This document shows positions 50,452 to 60,621 of a DNA stretch of 64,000 nucleotides, one piece after another (positions within the stretch are counted from its first letter, which is position 1; every line of letters starts with the position of its first letter). Location: assembly GCF_004152935.1 (NCBI RefSeq), contig NZ_SETE01000009.1, forward strand, positions 1 to 64,000, written 5' to 3'. Origin of the DNA: Brumimicrobium glaciale. Lineage in GTDB: Bacteria; Bacteroidota; Bacteroidia; Flavobacteriales_D; Crocinitomicaceae. The position numbers and the translations under genes were made by a program. The notes beneath the pieces were generated by a model that had not been told where the DNA came from, made no database searches, and saw only the letters and a program-made list of their open reading frames with translations.

Positions 50452-51408
50452 TTAAAAATTCTTGATCAATTGAATTAAGTACACGATAAATATACTTAAT
50501 GCAAGTCCAATATTTACTTTGGCAAAGTCTTTAGCGATGAGTTTATAAGAGTTTTTTAATTTCTTTTTATTGAGAAGATAATTAATAGCTATTTCACGTC
50601 CGGCAAGAATACCAACGAAAGTCCAAGTTGTACTCATGGGTACAGAATTGTAATTTCCATATAAAAAGAGAATTATTCCATAACAAAGATCGATAATTGT
50701 AGCGGATCGAATATTTTGAGTATTTACCTTTTGATTGACGATTTCTTGAATTTTCCCACCGCGATTCTTGAAAATATAAGCCATTATTGTTAAGAGTACA
50801 GCTAGAGATCCCAACAATTCGAATAATGATAATTGACGTGGCAAGAAAACATAGATGTTAGCAAAATCCTGAATTAACCATTGTGACCATAAAAACGCTG
50901 TAGAACCCCATTGAGCAACAATCCAGAATTTTTTTTGATTCGTTCTATTGACTTTATTAATCGATTTTTTTGATTCTAAACTTTTAGCGATTATTAAATA
51001 CAGTAAAAATGCGGAAACCACTGAAAGACCATAGCCATAAACCGATTTGAGAATCATTTTTTCTATAATCTGTTGGCTGGAGAAAACACTTAAAATCATA
51101 AATGTAGTGCTGACAGGAATGCCAAAACGGGTGATGATTAATAAGGATAGCGGCGCAATTAAGTGCCACCATTTTATTGTTTCGGGAAGTGAGATTTTAT
51201 CTAATCTTTGGTAGGAGACATCACCACCGTGAAAATACCATCCGTAAAATAGAGTAGCTGCTAAAATAGCCGATGCAAAAGCCCATAGAATTGCCCAATG
51301 TGTTTTACTATTCGAAGTAAGAAAAGTCCCTAAAGTTTGTATAACATCATTGCCAATGACAGCATAAGCAGCAAGTAAAAATCCAATGTAGATGATAAGT
51401 AATTCCAT
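50452..51408 (-). CDS. PiT-like membrane permease
   Basis: 318 aa with about eight to nine membrane helices. Two PiT/Pho4-like signatures occur: AVIGNDVIQTLGTF near the start with RFGIPVSTTFMIL, and a second half with YGNYNSVPMSTTWTFVG. In phosphate transporters the repeated GANDVANAxGT and P(V/M)STTH words line the transport path. Here the residues are altered (GNDVIQTLGT) and the protein is shorter than typical PiT (about 400 or more). It may move phosphate or another anion. It is common as an uncharacterised protein in Bacteroidota. Confidence 0.75.
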   Translation of the reverse strand: MELLIIYIGFLLAAYAVIGNDVIQTLGTFLTSNSKTHWAILWAFASAILAATLFYGWYFHGGDVSYQRLDKISLPETIKWWHLIAPLSLLIITRFGIPVSTTFMILSVFSSQQIIEKMILKSVYGYGLSVVSAFLLYLIIAKSLESKKSINKVNRTNQKKFWIVAQWGSTAFLWSQWLIQDFANIYVFLPRQLSLFELLGSLAVLLTIMAYIFKNRGGKIQEIVNQKVNTQNIRSATIIDLCYGIILFLYGNYNSVPMSTTWTFVGILAGREIAINYLLNKKKLKNSYKLIAKDFAKVNIGLALSIFIVYLIQLIKNF

Positions 51409-51671
51409 GATATATAGGTATAAGTCAATGAAACTATCATTGGAATTTATTCTTTAAAATTCATTCTAAAAGTAATCTTTAATTGAATTGGTTTTCTTTA
51501 AAACATGAATAATTTATAATATTTGTTCAACAACGAATTAGTTTGTAAGCTATTCACTAATAATAGCTTAAGGTCGCTATTGTTTGATGCGCTATATGAT
51601 TTATAAAAAGTTGACTCTATTAAAATTTTAAAGCCAAGAAACTTTTTAAAGCGAAATATAATTTCAAAAAT
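51409..51671. other. Intergenic stretch, nothing recognised
   Basis: 263 AT-rich bases between the PiT-like gene and the hemolysin III gene. No RNA, repeat or terminator was identified. Confidence 0.4.
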
Positions 51672-52310
51672 TTACTTCCCCGGTAAAACATAATAATAAA
51701 TCGAATAAAAGTGGCAGAAGCTACCTGCTAAAACACACACATGAAATATGGCATGATTGAATTTTATTTTCTTGATACTGTATAAAACGGCACCCACCAT
51801 ATAAAAAACACCACCTGCGAAGAGCCAAAATAATCCATCATAAGACAGATTATCGATTAATGGTTTAATGGCAAAAATGATCACCCAACTCATAAGGATA
51901 TACATCAGAGTTGAAAGTATTTTGTATTTCCCTGTAAAGAAAAGCTTTAATGTTATTCCGATGAGAGCCATTCCCCAAATAACGCCAAAAACGTACCATC
52001 CAACAGTTTCTTTAAGTGTGATTAAAGTAAATGGAGCATAGGTTCCAGCGATGAGAACGTAAATTGCTGCATGATCAAAAATCTTTAATTTTTTTCTTTG
52101 ATCTGGCTGTTTCGCATTGTGGTAGAGAGAGGAAGCGGCATACATTATAATCATACTCACACCATAAATAGCCACACTTACAATATGCCAAACATTTCCA
52201 AATTCAGTTGCTTTGATTACCAAAACTATCAATGCAACAATACTTAAGAAAAATCCAAATCCGTGAGATATTACGTTTAGTTTCTCTTCCTTGGGTGAAT
52301 AATCGTTCAT
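51672..52310 (-). CDS. Hemolysin III family protein (PAQR-type membrane protein)
   Basis: 212 aa, typical length, with seven membrane helices. Family marks are EEKLNVISHGFGFFLS at the start, SSLYHNAKQP (His of the metal site), FDHAAIYVLIAGTYAPFTL and FNHAIFHVCVLAGSFCHF (further His). The PAQR superfamily holds a zinc site in the membrane and may act as a lipid hydrolase. The name hemolysin reflects an early assay and says little about function. The gene stands alone. Confidence 0.92.
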   Translation of the reverse strand: MNDYSPKEEKLNVISHGFGFFLSIVALIVLVIKATEFGNVWHIVSVAIYGVSMIIMYAASSLYHNAKQPDQRKKLKIFDHAAIYVLIAGTYAPFTLITLKETVGWYVFGVIWGMALIGITLKLFFTGKYKILSTLMYILMSWVIIFAIKPLIDNLSYDGLFWLFAGGVFYMVGAVLYSIKKIKFNHAIFHVCVLAGSFCHFYSIYYYVLPGK

Positions 52311-52583
52311 TTTAAAGCTTTTATTATAAGTTGTTTAGCAATTTATTTATCGATGCAGTTGTTCGAATTAATTTTTATAACTTGTATAATCTTCCGAGAT
52401 TGTTCCAAACAAATACTTTTGCTAAAGTACTATTTATATCTAATTTATGTAGTATTGGTGGGTGATTACAAAGGTTTTGAGTCTTCAAAAAGACTTAAAT
52501 TATGATATTGTTTCTAAAAGCATAAATACAATAAATCAATTTTAATCAGCCTTCAAGTTATTTTGCACGCAGATTGAAATGAT
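52311..52583. other. Intergenic stretch, nothing recognised
   Basis: 273 AT-rich bases between the hemolysin III gene and the nuclease-like gene. Nothing recognisable. Confidence 0.4.
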
Positions 52584-53633
52584 TCAAAAAGATTCTATTT
52601 CGTTTAAATTTTTCAAGGTTAATTCAAAAATATTTGGAGCCGATAAATCTATAGGGTTGTAAGTTTCTAATCGCTTATTATCTGCTGACCATCTTTCGAT
52701 TTGAAAATGTTGATTGTCAAAGAATCTTATTTTAAAATTACATTTTGCAGTTTTAATTTCAACAAAGCCTTTATTAGAATGAAATACGCTATTCAAATTT
52801 GAGTTATTAATATGAATTTCTAAACTCTTCAATATTTCGTTACGTTTGAAGTTAATCTCCCGATTATTTATCGTTTGAATTAAATCAGTTAGATATTGCG
52901 AACTGTAATTATTAGTATTTTCTTTAAAATATTCCTTCGGAATTTTATTGGTTAAATTCTTAAAAAAGTGGGATAAAATAACTTGTGAAAATACATTGGC
53001 TTTTCCATCATCTCTGTCAATAAAGCGCTGAACAGAAATTGATGGTGGTTTTTTAAAAGGTGTTAAAACAACGAAAATTAGATCTCTTTTTAAATTATGC
53101 TCTTCTTGAAACTTTTTTTCAATTTCAACTATGTGCTTTTGATAGGTTTCTAGAGGATTATTTAATTCATGATTGATTTTAAACTCGATACAAATAACAC
53201 ACTCATTGGTTGTTAAAACAAAATCAATTCTTTTTTGCTTTTTGTCCGTTGTACTGGTTGGATCTTCAGTTTTTACATAAACACGAGTTAATAGCTTTAC
53301 AAATTCTTGAATTTCATTTTCGTTTTCTAAAATTTGTTCCTCAATAGCATCTTGAAAAACAAATTGACCTTCTGAGTCTTTAATCAATTTTCGCTTTCTC
53401 TTAAAAAGTATACTTTTAGATTCATTTTCATTTAAATCTAAACTATAGCTATTCGTCATTAGCAGAGCTTCAACAAAAATTTTCCCTAATTTATGATTTT
53501 CTTCCGATCTAAAAAAATACGCCAAAAGATTGGCCATATGAACTTCGCTTCGGTTTACTTTCATGATTTCCATAAAAGTTTTCCGTGGCTCTGGCAAGTT
53601 CTTAAGGTCTTGAATGTATTTGTTTATAAGCAT
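52584..53633 (-). CDS. PD-(D/E)XK nuclease superfamily protein
   Basis: 349 aa. The catalytic core is visible at RIDFVL (Asp137) and ICIEFKI (Glu150-Phe-Lys152), with LETYQKHI (Gln165, motif IV-like helix) after it. This is the arrangement of PD-(D/E)XK nuclease families of the PDDEXK_9/Shiga-type kind common in Bacteroidota genomes. The first 90 residues are helical and include PEPRKTFMEIM; the end is not recognised. It could be a stand-alone defence nuclease or a DNA repair protein. No methylase or helicase lies beside it. Confidence 0.75.
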   Translation of the reverse strand: MLINKYIQDLKNLPEPRKTFMEIMKVNRSEVHMANLLAYFFRSEENHKLGKIFVEALLMTNSYSLDLNENESKSILFKRKRKLIKDSEGQFVFQDAIEEQILENENEIQEFVKLLTRVYVKTEDPTSTTDKKQKRIDFVLTTNECVICIEFKINHELNNPLETYQKHIVEIEKKFQEEHNLKRDLIFVVLTPFKKPPSISVQRFIDRDDGKANVFSQVILSHFFKNLTNKIPKEYFKENTNNYSSQYLTDLIQTINNREINFKRNEILKSLEIHINNSNLNSVFHSNKGFVEIKTAKCNFKIRFFDNQHFQIERWSADNKRLETYNPIDLSAPNIFELTLKNLNEIESF

Positions 53634-53693
53634 GAAATCAATGTTAAAAAGAGTAACGAATTATGATTAAAATCTTGACTTTACCGCAACCAA

Positions 53694-54965
53694 TTACTTC
53701 TTATACTTAAAAAGCATAATATTTCCTTTCACAATTCCCCTTTTATCTCCTTCACTAGAAATAAGCAAATCTCCATTTTTAAAGAATGCAAGTCCCTCTG
53801 GTTTGTAGTATAATTCTGCGGGCAATGGAAAAACAGATTTCAGTCCTTTGTTATTGTAAATGGTCAAAATTCTGTCACTTGCTGAGAGAATATAAATTTC
53901 TCTAGTGATTGGATGAATTGCGATTTCGGAAGGATTAAATAAAACATCGCTACTGCCTAAATTGGTTAAACTTGCAGCAATGATTTCGTTTATTTTTAGA
54001 ATATCCACTTCAAAAACTATTGAAGTCTCATTTGGTTTGTTTATCGGGAATTGATAAACAATTCGCTTAGATTCAGGCTTGTTTAAAACTCCATCTTTAC
54101 TGATTACGAGAAAATTATTATTTATTTCATCATAGGCAAGACTTTCGAAATTAAATGAATTTAAAGAAATCATAAATTGTTTAATCTCTTTTTTATTCTT
54201 GTAGTTAAAGTAGAAGATATTCCCATCACTTCTCAAGACATAAACCAGGTCACCAATTATAGAAATCCCTTCGAAATCTCCGATGTCAGTAAAGCGATGA
54301 ATGTTTTTAATCTCTTCGTTGATATAATCATATTCGAAAACAGCACCTAATTCATCTTGAACACAAAATATCGTTTTAGCATCATTGGACAAAGCAATTC
54401 CGGACACTTCTCTTAGCACGTCAGGTAAATTATAAATACTGTCTGGAGAAAGTAAATCATAATTTGAATCCTGATAAAGTGAACTTTGAGATAATTTATT
54501 GATCTCCCAATTATCTGATGTAACAATAGATTTTGATTTATACCATTTTCCATCAGTCGTAAAAAATAAATTCTGCTCTAATCCATCTTTTAATATTTCT
54601 ACTTTCAGAAATGAAGTGTCATTTGTGGTGATTAATGTAATTTCATCCATCAACCATCCTTCAAATTTCTTTTCTAGTTTACTTCTAATGTCTTCCTTTG
54701 GAACGATTGATTTATCAGCTTTAGATTCAATAAATAAAACCTCAGAATTTTTAATTCCAATTTCGAAATATTTCCCGTCACAGAGGTATTCAATTTCAAT
54801 ATAATCCTCTTTACTCTCTAGCTTAAGAATATCTGCTGTGGGACATTTCTGGTAGATTAATTTGAAATATTCATTCTTATCATTATTACTTATTTTCTCA
54901 TCATTGACTTGTCCAATAGAAGAAAAGCTTATAAGAATTGTAAAAAGCAGGATAATTGTTTTCAT
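53694..54965 (-). CDS. Exported protein with PepSY-like region and SdiA-regulated beta-propeller
   Basis: 423 aa. A signal peptide (about 1-18) is followed by a region (about 20-150) with two similar PepSY-like parts. Residues about 175-423 form a propeller of the SdiA-regulated (YjiK-like) family: VLREVSGIALSNDAKTIFCVQDELG, DIGDFEGISIIGDLVYVL, FNFESLAYDEINN, LFNPSEIAIHPITREIYILSA and KPEGLAFFKNGDLLISSEG. The family is periplasmic or surface-bound in Bacteroidota and of uncertain role, with phytase-like similarities. The gene is not in a clear operon. Confidence 0.82.
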   Translation of the reverse strand: MKTIILLFTILISFSSIGQVNDEKISNNDKNEYFKLIYQKCPTADILKLESKEDYIEIEYLCDGKYFEIGIKNSEVLFIESKADKSIVPKEDIRSKLEKKFEGWLMDEITLITTNDTSFLKVEILKDGLEQNLFFTTDGKWYKSKSIVTSDNWEINKLSQSSLYQDSNYDLLSPDSIYNLPDVLREVSGIALSNDAKTIFCVQDELGAVFEYDYINEEIKNIHRFTDIGDFEGISIIGDLVYVLRSDGNIFYFNYKNKKEIKQFMISLNSFNFESLAYDEINNNFLVISKDGVLNKPESKRIVYQFPINKPNETSIVFEVDILKINEIIAASLTNLGSSDVLFNPSEIAIHPITREIYILSASDRILTIYNNKGLKSVFPLPAELYYKPEGLAFFKNGDLLISSEGDKRGIVKGNIMLFKYKK

Positions 54966-55197
54966 TTGTATATAATTAAATATTAGGTGATTGTAGTTGT
55001 ACTTCTTTAACTATGTTATTATTAACGAGGTTTCTATTATTCATTTCTTTCGCTAATTTACAAAAATATTTCAATCATTTTAATGAAAAAATATGGATTT
55101 TGAAATAAGAGATTTCTGTACATGGAGTCGAATTCATTAAACCCCAATTGAACTACAGAATTGTAACTTAATTCATTGAATTGGTTATATTTATTAT
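54966..55197. other. Intergenic stretch, nothing recognised
   Basis: 232 AT-rich bases between divergent genes. It should hold promoters for both, but no firm -7 match was found. Confidence 0.35.
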
Positions 55198-56292
55198 ATG
55201 AAATTCATCGCATTTTTTTCCTTATTATTAATGGCATTCAATAGTTCCACTCAGCCATGGCAGCCCAGAAGCGTTTGTCCTAATTCTCCATTTTTTATTA
55301 TGATGAATGAAGATGGTAAACAAGGTGTGATTGATGCAGACAGCAATATTGTTATTCAACCCAAATATAAAAGTGCTTTTATAGATCGAGAGCCAATCAT
55401 TGATTCAACTGGATATGCAAGCGGAATGAATGGAAACCTGGCTATTTTAATTGATGAAAATGGTCAAACCGGAGTTAATCTAAATTCACTTGAAAAGTCT
55501 CCATTGCACCGAAATATGGCGATTATTAAAAATCATTTCTATTATCATGATTCAACGCATTGGGGAATTTATGATTCAAATTTTGACCTAGTTGTTGAAA
55601 ATATGACTGGTCAGCCAATGGTTTAGAGTTCAAATTTGGAATGGACTATAATTCCTTTCAATTCAGATTATTATTCATTTTATATGCCCGAAAAATGGAA
55701 GTTAAAAGAAAAGGGACACATAGAAAAATTTTCTAATTTCGAAATCTTTGAACAAATTATCGCTTACACTTTAGTTGTTGAATACGCAGGAACATATGAC
55801 GAGAAATACATAAAATGGGTCAAGCGTAATCCAGTAAAGTTTAGATATACTCGGCGATTTGGATTATTCGACTTGTCAAATCAAAAAAGAATAAACCCAA
55901 ATTATCATGATTTATATCCAGTTTTATTCAATCGTGAAATATATTTTTGGTGTGTCAAATATAAAAAACATGACAATATAGAGGATCCAGAAGCATTCAT
56001 AGGGTATATAGATGTTATGAATTCTGATTTAAAAAAAGTAAAACGTCTACATTTTGATCAATTACCTCAAGAAATAAATAACCATTTCTTTTTTTATGAA
56101 TCACTCAAATCTGATGAATCTAAATTATTGTATTTATTAGATTTTAAAGGTAAAACGAGTGCTTTTAATGCGCGCGGAGAGATTATTATTCCTAAATCTG
56201 ACAGTATAATTTCATTGGAAAATGGAACTTACAAAGTTTGGGAAGGCGAGGAGGTGAAGGTTGTTAATTTTAATGGTGAAGTGGTGGAGTAG
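55198..56292 (+). pseudogene. Exported WG-repeat-like protein, interrupted by an in-frame TAG
   Basis: The frame runs from ATG 55198 (signal peptide MKFIAFFSLLLMAFNSST) to the TAG at 55624-55626 (142 aa), and continues without frame change to 56292. Joined, it gives about 364 codons. Both parts have WG-repeat-like text (GKQGVIDADSNIVIQPKY; THWGIYDSNFDLVVEN before, RRFGLFDLSNQKRINPNY and KTSAFNARGEIIIPKS after). One base change in a sense codon explains the stop. Part two has only a TTG at 55636 as a start. The gene is probably inactive, or gives a short exported N-terminal fragment. Confidence 0.75.
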
Positions 56293-56609
56293 GTGGGACA
56301 TATAAAAGGAGTGTTTTGAAAATAATGAGTCCTATATTTAAGCTGCTACTAAAAATAATAATCTCAAATTTTTTGACCTTAAAATAGAGCGAAAGTTAGT
56401 TTGTTCTAAATTTGTAATGAATTATTCTAGAATAAAGAGAATTATAGGCGTTTTGCTTTAACGTGTATAAAAAAATGCTAACTTGTTAATTAAACTATTT
56501 ACAGTTGTACGATTGTTACGATTAAGTTTTCTCAAGAACATCCTCGCACACAAGCACGCAACTTTCTATAATTGAAAACGTTACTCAGAATAAATTAGAC
56601 CCAACAATT
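56293..56609. other. Intergenic stretch, nothing recognised
   Basis: 317 AT-rich bases between the broken WG-repeat gene and the metallopeptidase gene. No structure was identified. Confidence 0.4.
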
Positions 56610-57749
56610 ATGATTTATCCACTCCAAAGATTAATACTTACTTTTACTTTGTTCATTTCCCCAATTACTTTTTGTCAAAATATATTTGTAGATCAAAGTT
56701 TAAAGCAAAGTATAAGTTTGTATGATTTAGAAGCACCACTTCAATTATGGCTTGATTTTTTAATCTCTGAAAATGATATATCTGGATCTAAATATTGGAA
56801 TATAGGTGAAGTAAATCGCTACAGTGACAGCACCTATTTTCAACTTCATGATTTAGACTACTTTAATATTGGTGACAAGGTGAAAACACTTCAATATGGA
56901 ACCACTGTTTTGAGTATTACTCAACATGATTCATTATACAAGATTACCTCGAAATTTCAAGTTAACTATAATGACAGCATCTCAATAACTCCGTTTATAT
57001 TTCATGTTTATGCTAAAAAGGAAGAGTCTAGCGGGGCATTAAAATTATTTAATCCTTATCCAATCAATCTAGATCTAAACATGACTTCCCAAAAAGTTGG
57101 GTTCATCACATACGTTTATCCCACAAATCATAAATTCAATAAAAGATTAGCGAGAAAGCAATCCAGACTGTTAAAACAAGTTGCAAAAGATTTCGCTTTT
57201 GAGTTAAGCAACTATCAGTTTGTCTTTTCACAGGACAAGTCATCATTTTTTGAACTTCGTGGATATGACTTCCATTTTGAAAACATTGGCCTAGATGTCC
57301 CTTCCGGAAAGGCAGATGTAAAGAATGGCATTGTCTATTCACATGGTTGCAATGAGTTTTATCCCCATGAATTAATTCACTTATTTCTAAATCCAAAATA
57401 CCCTAATGCCCACTCTTGGTTTATTGAAGGTTTTGCAACATATTTTGGTCAAAGTAGAGGACAATCTCTTGAATGGCATTTACAAAAACTTAAAAACTAC
57501 TTGAATATGTATCCTGAAATTGACCTGAATACGCTATTAAATCTTGGTAATATGGATTACATTTCTGGATATAAATATGTACTAGGCGGCTTCTTTATTC
57601 AGATAGCTTATGAACAAGGTGGTTCTGAAAAAGTTAAGCAATTATTAAATTCGGGAAGCTCAGATGAAGATTTTTATCTAGCGCTGGAATCAGTACTCGG
57701 AATTAAACAAAGTTCATTGAATGAATACATTCGTGAGTACTTTAATTAA
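56610..57749 (+). CDS. Secreted HExxH zinc metallopeptidase-like protein
   Basis: 379 aa. The signal peptide is about 1-22 (ending TFC). Residues 25-235 are a beta-rich region without known match. The catalytic part has HELIH at 253-257 (zinc ligands and Glu) and a third ligand Glu273 in WFIEGFATYFG, the arrangement of gluzincins with the third ligand after about 15 residues. C-terminal helices (KYVLGGFFIQIAYEQGG) resemble peptidase MA/M1-like folds. It should act outside the cytoplasm. Substrate unknown. It has no T9SS sorting domain. Confidence 0.78.
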   Translation: MIYPLQRLILTFTLFISPITFCQNIFVDQSLKQSISLYDLEAPLQLWLDFLISENDISGSKYWNIGEVNRYSDSTYFQLHDLDYFNIGDKVKTLQYGTTVLSITQHDSLYKITSKFQVNYNDSISITPFIFHVYAKKEESSGALKLFNPYPINLDLNMTSQKVGFITYVYPTNHKFNKRLARKQSRLLKQVAKDFAFELSNYQFVFSQDKSSFFELRGYDFHFENIGLDVPSGKADVKNGIVYSHGCNEFYPHELIHLFLNPKYPNAHSWFIEGFATYFGQSRGQSLEWHLQKLKNYLNMYPEIDLNTLLNLGNMDYISGYKYVLGGFFIQIAYEQGGSEKVKQLLNSGSSDEDFYLALESVLGIKQSSLNEYIREYFN

Positions 57750-57822
57750 AAATCTTAAAAAATCGGCTAAATATCATTTCATAAATTCCGTATATGTTAA
57801 CGAGGGAAAAACTGATATTGTA

Positions 57823-58056
57823 TCATATTTCAGAAAGAATTAAGTCAACAAGTTTAGTTTCCGACATTTTTAATTGATTTTCTTCAACAAAGTAAAATAT
57901 TTTTTCATCAATTAAACGAGCTTCTTCAGAAACATAATTACCTTCCATGTTCATCAATGCTCGATTTAACCTTAAAATGCTGACAAATGATTCACCAAAG
58001 GGCAAATGGACTTTAACAACAGGGAATTTATTTTTTCCAAATTTTATTTCTTCCAT
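57823..58056 (-). CDS. Small hypothetical protein
   Basis: 77 aa, acidic, no signal. The sequence has an N-terminal strand (KFPVVKVHLPF) and two helices, and an 'SEEARLIDEKIFYFVEE' stretch. Not recognised. The ATG at 58056 opens a normal frame, and the amino acid use looks like protein. The flanks (58057-58332) contain nothing recognisable. Confidence 0.5.
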   Translation of the reverse strand: MEEIKFGKNKFPVVKVHLPFGESFVSILRLNRALMNMEGNYVSEEARLIDEKIFYFVEENQLKMSETKLVDLILSEI

Positions 58057-58332
58057 ATTGGTGACGTTTTTAAAATTGAATAATGCGTTTAATAAAAACT
58101 ATTTTCATAAGATGCTATTACAATTTATTTAGCAAATAAGTTTTCCTACTATGATGCTAACATAGTCATTTCTTACCTTATTAAGGTTGATTATATTGAT
58201 TTTTGAAGTTTCTGATGATGTTTCCTTTAAAAAATTACTTTTCAGGTCTCTAGTTACATTAATCTTGCTGGCTTCAAATCAATTCATAAGGAAAAAAGTC
58301 GAAATTGATAATTATAGCTTAAGTAATCACCC

Positions 58333-60621
58333 CTAAAAAGGATAACCAATTGCAAAGTTAAACACAGGCTTATCATATTCAAATTCCCAATCAGCTTCAG
58401 GACGTTTTAGCGGTGCGGCTAAATCAAATCGAATTACAAAACCTTGGACATCAACACGCAATCCAAATCCGGTTCCTATACCAAATTGTTTATTGAAATC
58501 TGAGGTGAATTTCCCACCTTCAAGATTGTCGGTTAAATTCCAAACGTTTCCTGCGTCGAAAAATAGAGCTCCTTTAAGTACAGAAATTAGAGGAAAACGG
58601 TATTCGAAGTTTCCTTCTAAACGAATATCTCCTGATCGATCAAAATAAAGGTTTTCATCTGTTTCTGGATTGTAAACACCTGGTCCAAGTCCACGTATTT
58701 GAAACGCTCTAACACTATATGAACCTCCAGAAAAATACTGTTTTACGTATGGCAAAGTTTTCGAGTTTCCATACGGAATTCCAATTCCACTAAATATTCG
58801 TCCTACTAAACTATGACCAGATTTTGTGATTCTGTAATGGTAACTCAAGTCCAAATCACCTTTTACATATTGCGCATAAGGCAAGCCAAGAATACTTTCT
58901 GTTGAATCTCCTTCTCTCATTTTCCCCAGCAGACTAACTGTGTTTCCAGCGATATCAAAATTAAATCTTGCGTAAAGACGACCTTTTCTATTGGGATTAT
59001 TCAATTCATTGTAAATAAAAGTATAATTTAATCCAGCGATAAATTGTTGCTCGAAACTTCGTTTTAGGAAAGGGTTTCCATCCAAAATAGAATCAAATTG
59101 CTCACTTCTTTTTCCGATTTTCACATAATTGATTTTTATTGGATCAATCTCATGCGTTACCCATCGGTTTGCATTCCATATATAACCAAAAGAAGCTGAA
59201 TAAGAGTTGATTGTGTAAAGTTTAGTTCTTCTTAGGTAATCGTAACCAGAGCTAATTCTTGTTTTTGGAATGGCGTATTTGAAATATACATCCAAGTTTC
59301 CTGGGAAAATCAACCTTGGATAAATCAAAGATAGATTCAATCCTAGGCCTAAACTACTTGAACCACTGGTATTGCTTCCGAATTGTTTTTCGTAACCAAA
59401 ATTCCCTCTTGCAGAGAAACTTTCACCTCCTTTGAAAATATTTCGGTTGAGATACGTCAAACTTAAATCTGGTCCTGTGAAACCATTGGATTTTGTCACA
59501 CCTTGTAATTCTGCGCGAAGCGATCTTTTGTTTAACGGTGAAAGCGAAATAGTAGCATTCAAATGTCTTACATTTAGACTATCCGCATCCAAAGAATCAA
59601 CTTCGCTAAAATTGATATTTACAAATTTATAGGTTCCGATGGAAGATATTCGTTGACTTGTGTATTTAGACTTCTCAGGATCAAATCGTTCACCTGGTTT
59701 CAAAAGAATAAAAGGACGTAATTTGTTCGGTTTAAAAAACACCTTGTTTTGAAGAAATTCAACACCTCCAATGATAGTGGTGTCTTGTTCAACGGCAGAA
59801 GTGTCTTTTGTAACATTTGGAAAAACTTCCACTTGATCGATTACGTAAGGAACTTTAGATTTGTTTGGAACACCTTCTTTCAATCTCAAGTACAAATTAT
59901 AGGACTTGTTTTTATTCAAATTGGTGTCCGCATGAAAAATAATGAAAGTAGAATTAAAGTTATAGTAGCCACGATTTTTCAAAAATTGGTCAATCCTATC
60001 ACGTTCTGCTTTAAAAGCGCCTAAATCATAACGACTTCCTTTGGTTAGAATTGTTTCAGAAAGTGATCTTTCCAATTCCACATAAACAGGGAAAGTTTTA
60101 GTTTTCTCGAGAGAATCAACATCAATTGTATAATTTTCTAAATGATAAGCTTCTCCAATTACGACAGTATAATCGGTTTCAGCAGTTTTAGCAGTGCTGT
60201 CTTTTTTTATTGTAGATGAAACTTCAGTATAGAAAAATCCACTGTTCTGTAATCTGTTGTCTAGAAGTTCTTCCGTTTTTTCAATATTAACATCAGAAAA
60301 ATAGGAAGGTTTTTCTCCAATTTTCTTGTTTAAGAAACGAACAATAAAATTTGGTTTTTCCTTTTGTTGTGCTTTATAATAATAATGTAACCCCGGATAT
60401 AAACCCAAAAACTTAGTGTTTGGTTCAGGGTAGAGTAGGCTTTGAAGTTCATTTTCTAAACCAGAAATATCTTTATTATCCACACTGTCTTTAACGGTCA
60501 CTTTTCCTCCACGAAAGAGCATTTCACCTTCAGGAATATACTTTTTAACACTACATGCATAAAGCATTGTCATAGTCAAAACAGCAGTTAAAATTCGATA
60601 TTTAGTAAAATTGCGCTGCAT
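58333..60621 (-). CDS. TamA-like outer membrane lipoprotein (TamL type, BamA superfamily)
   Basis: 762 aa. The lipobox LYAC (Cys23) marks a lipoprotein. POTRA-like domains occupy about 30-390, and the C-terminal half is a 16-strand BamA-type barrel with VRAFQIRGLGPGVYN (the conserved lid-loop region) and LFFDAGNVWNLTDN, ending in FNFAIGYPF. It fits the Bacteroidota TamL branch, where TamA carries a lipid anchor. It is thought to work with TamB in outer-membrane lipid or protein placement. The TamB gene directly upstream overlaps by one base (TAATG). Confidence 0.9.
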   Translation of the reverse strand: MQRNFTKYRILTAVLTMTMLYACSVKKYIPEGEMLFRGGKVTVKDSVDNKDISGLENELQSLLYPEPNTKFLGLYPGLHYYYKAQQKEKPNFIVRFLNKKIGEKPSYFSDVNIEKTEELLDNRLQNSGFFYTEVSSTIKKDSTAKTAETDYTVVIGEAYHLENYTIDVDSLEKTKTFPVYVELERSLSETILTKGSRYDLGAFKAERDRIDQFLKNRGYYNFNSTFIIFHADTNLNKNKSYNLYLRLKEGVPNKSKVPYVIDQVEVFPNVTKDTSAVEQDTTIIGGVEFLQNKVFFKPNKLRPFILLKPGERFDPEKSKYTSQRISSIGTYKFVNINFSEVDSLDADSLNVRHLNATISLSPLNKRSLRAELQGVTKSNGFTGPDLSLTYLNRNIFKGGESFSARGNFGYEKQFGSNTSGSSSLGLGLNLSLIYPRLIFPGNLDVYFKYAIPKTRISSGYDYLRRTKLYTINSYSASFGYIWNANRWVTHEIDPIKINYVKIGKRSEQFDSILDGNPFLKRSFEQQFIAGLNYTFIYNELNNPNRKGRLYARFNFDIAGNTVSLLGKMREGDSTESILGLPYAQYVKGDLDLSYHYRITKSGHSLVGRIFSGIGIPYGNSKTLPYVKQYFSGGSYSVRAFQIRGLGPGVYNPETDENLYFDRSGDIRLEGNFEYRFPLISVLKGALFFDAGNVWNLTDNLEGGKFTSDFNKQFGIGTGFGLRVDVQGFVIRFDLAAPLKRPEADWEFEYDKPVFNFAIGYPF

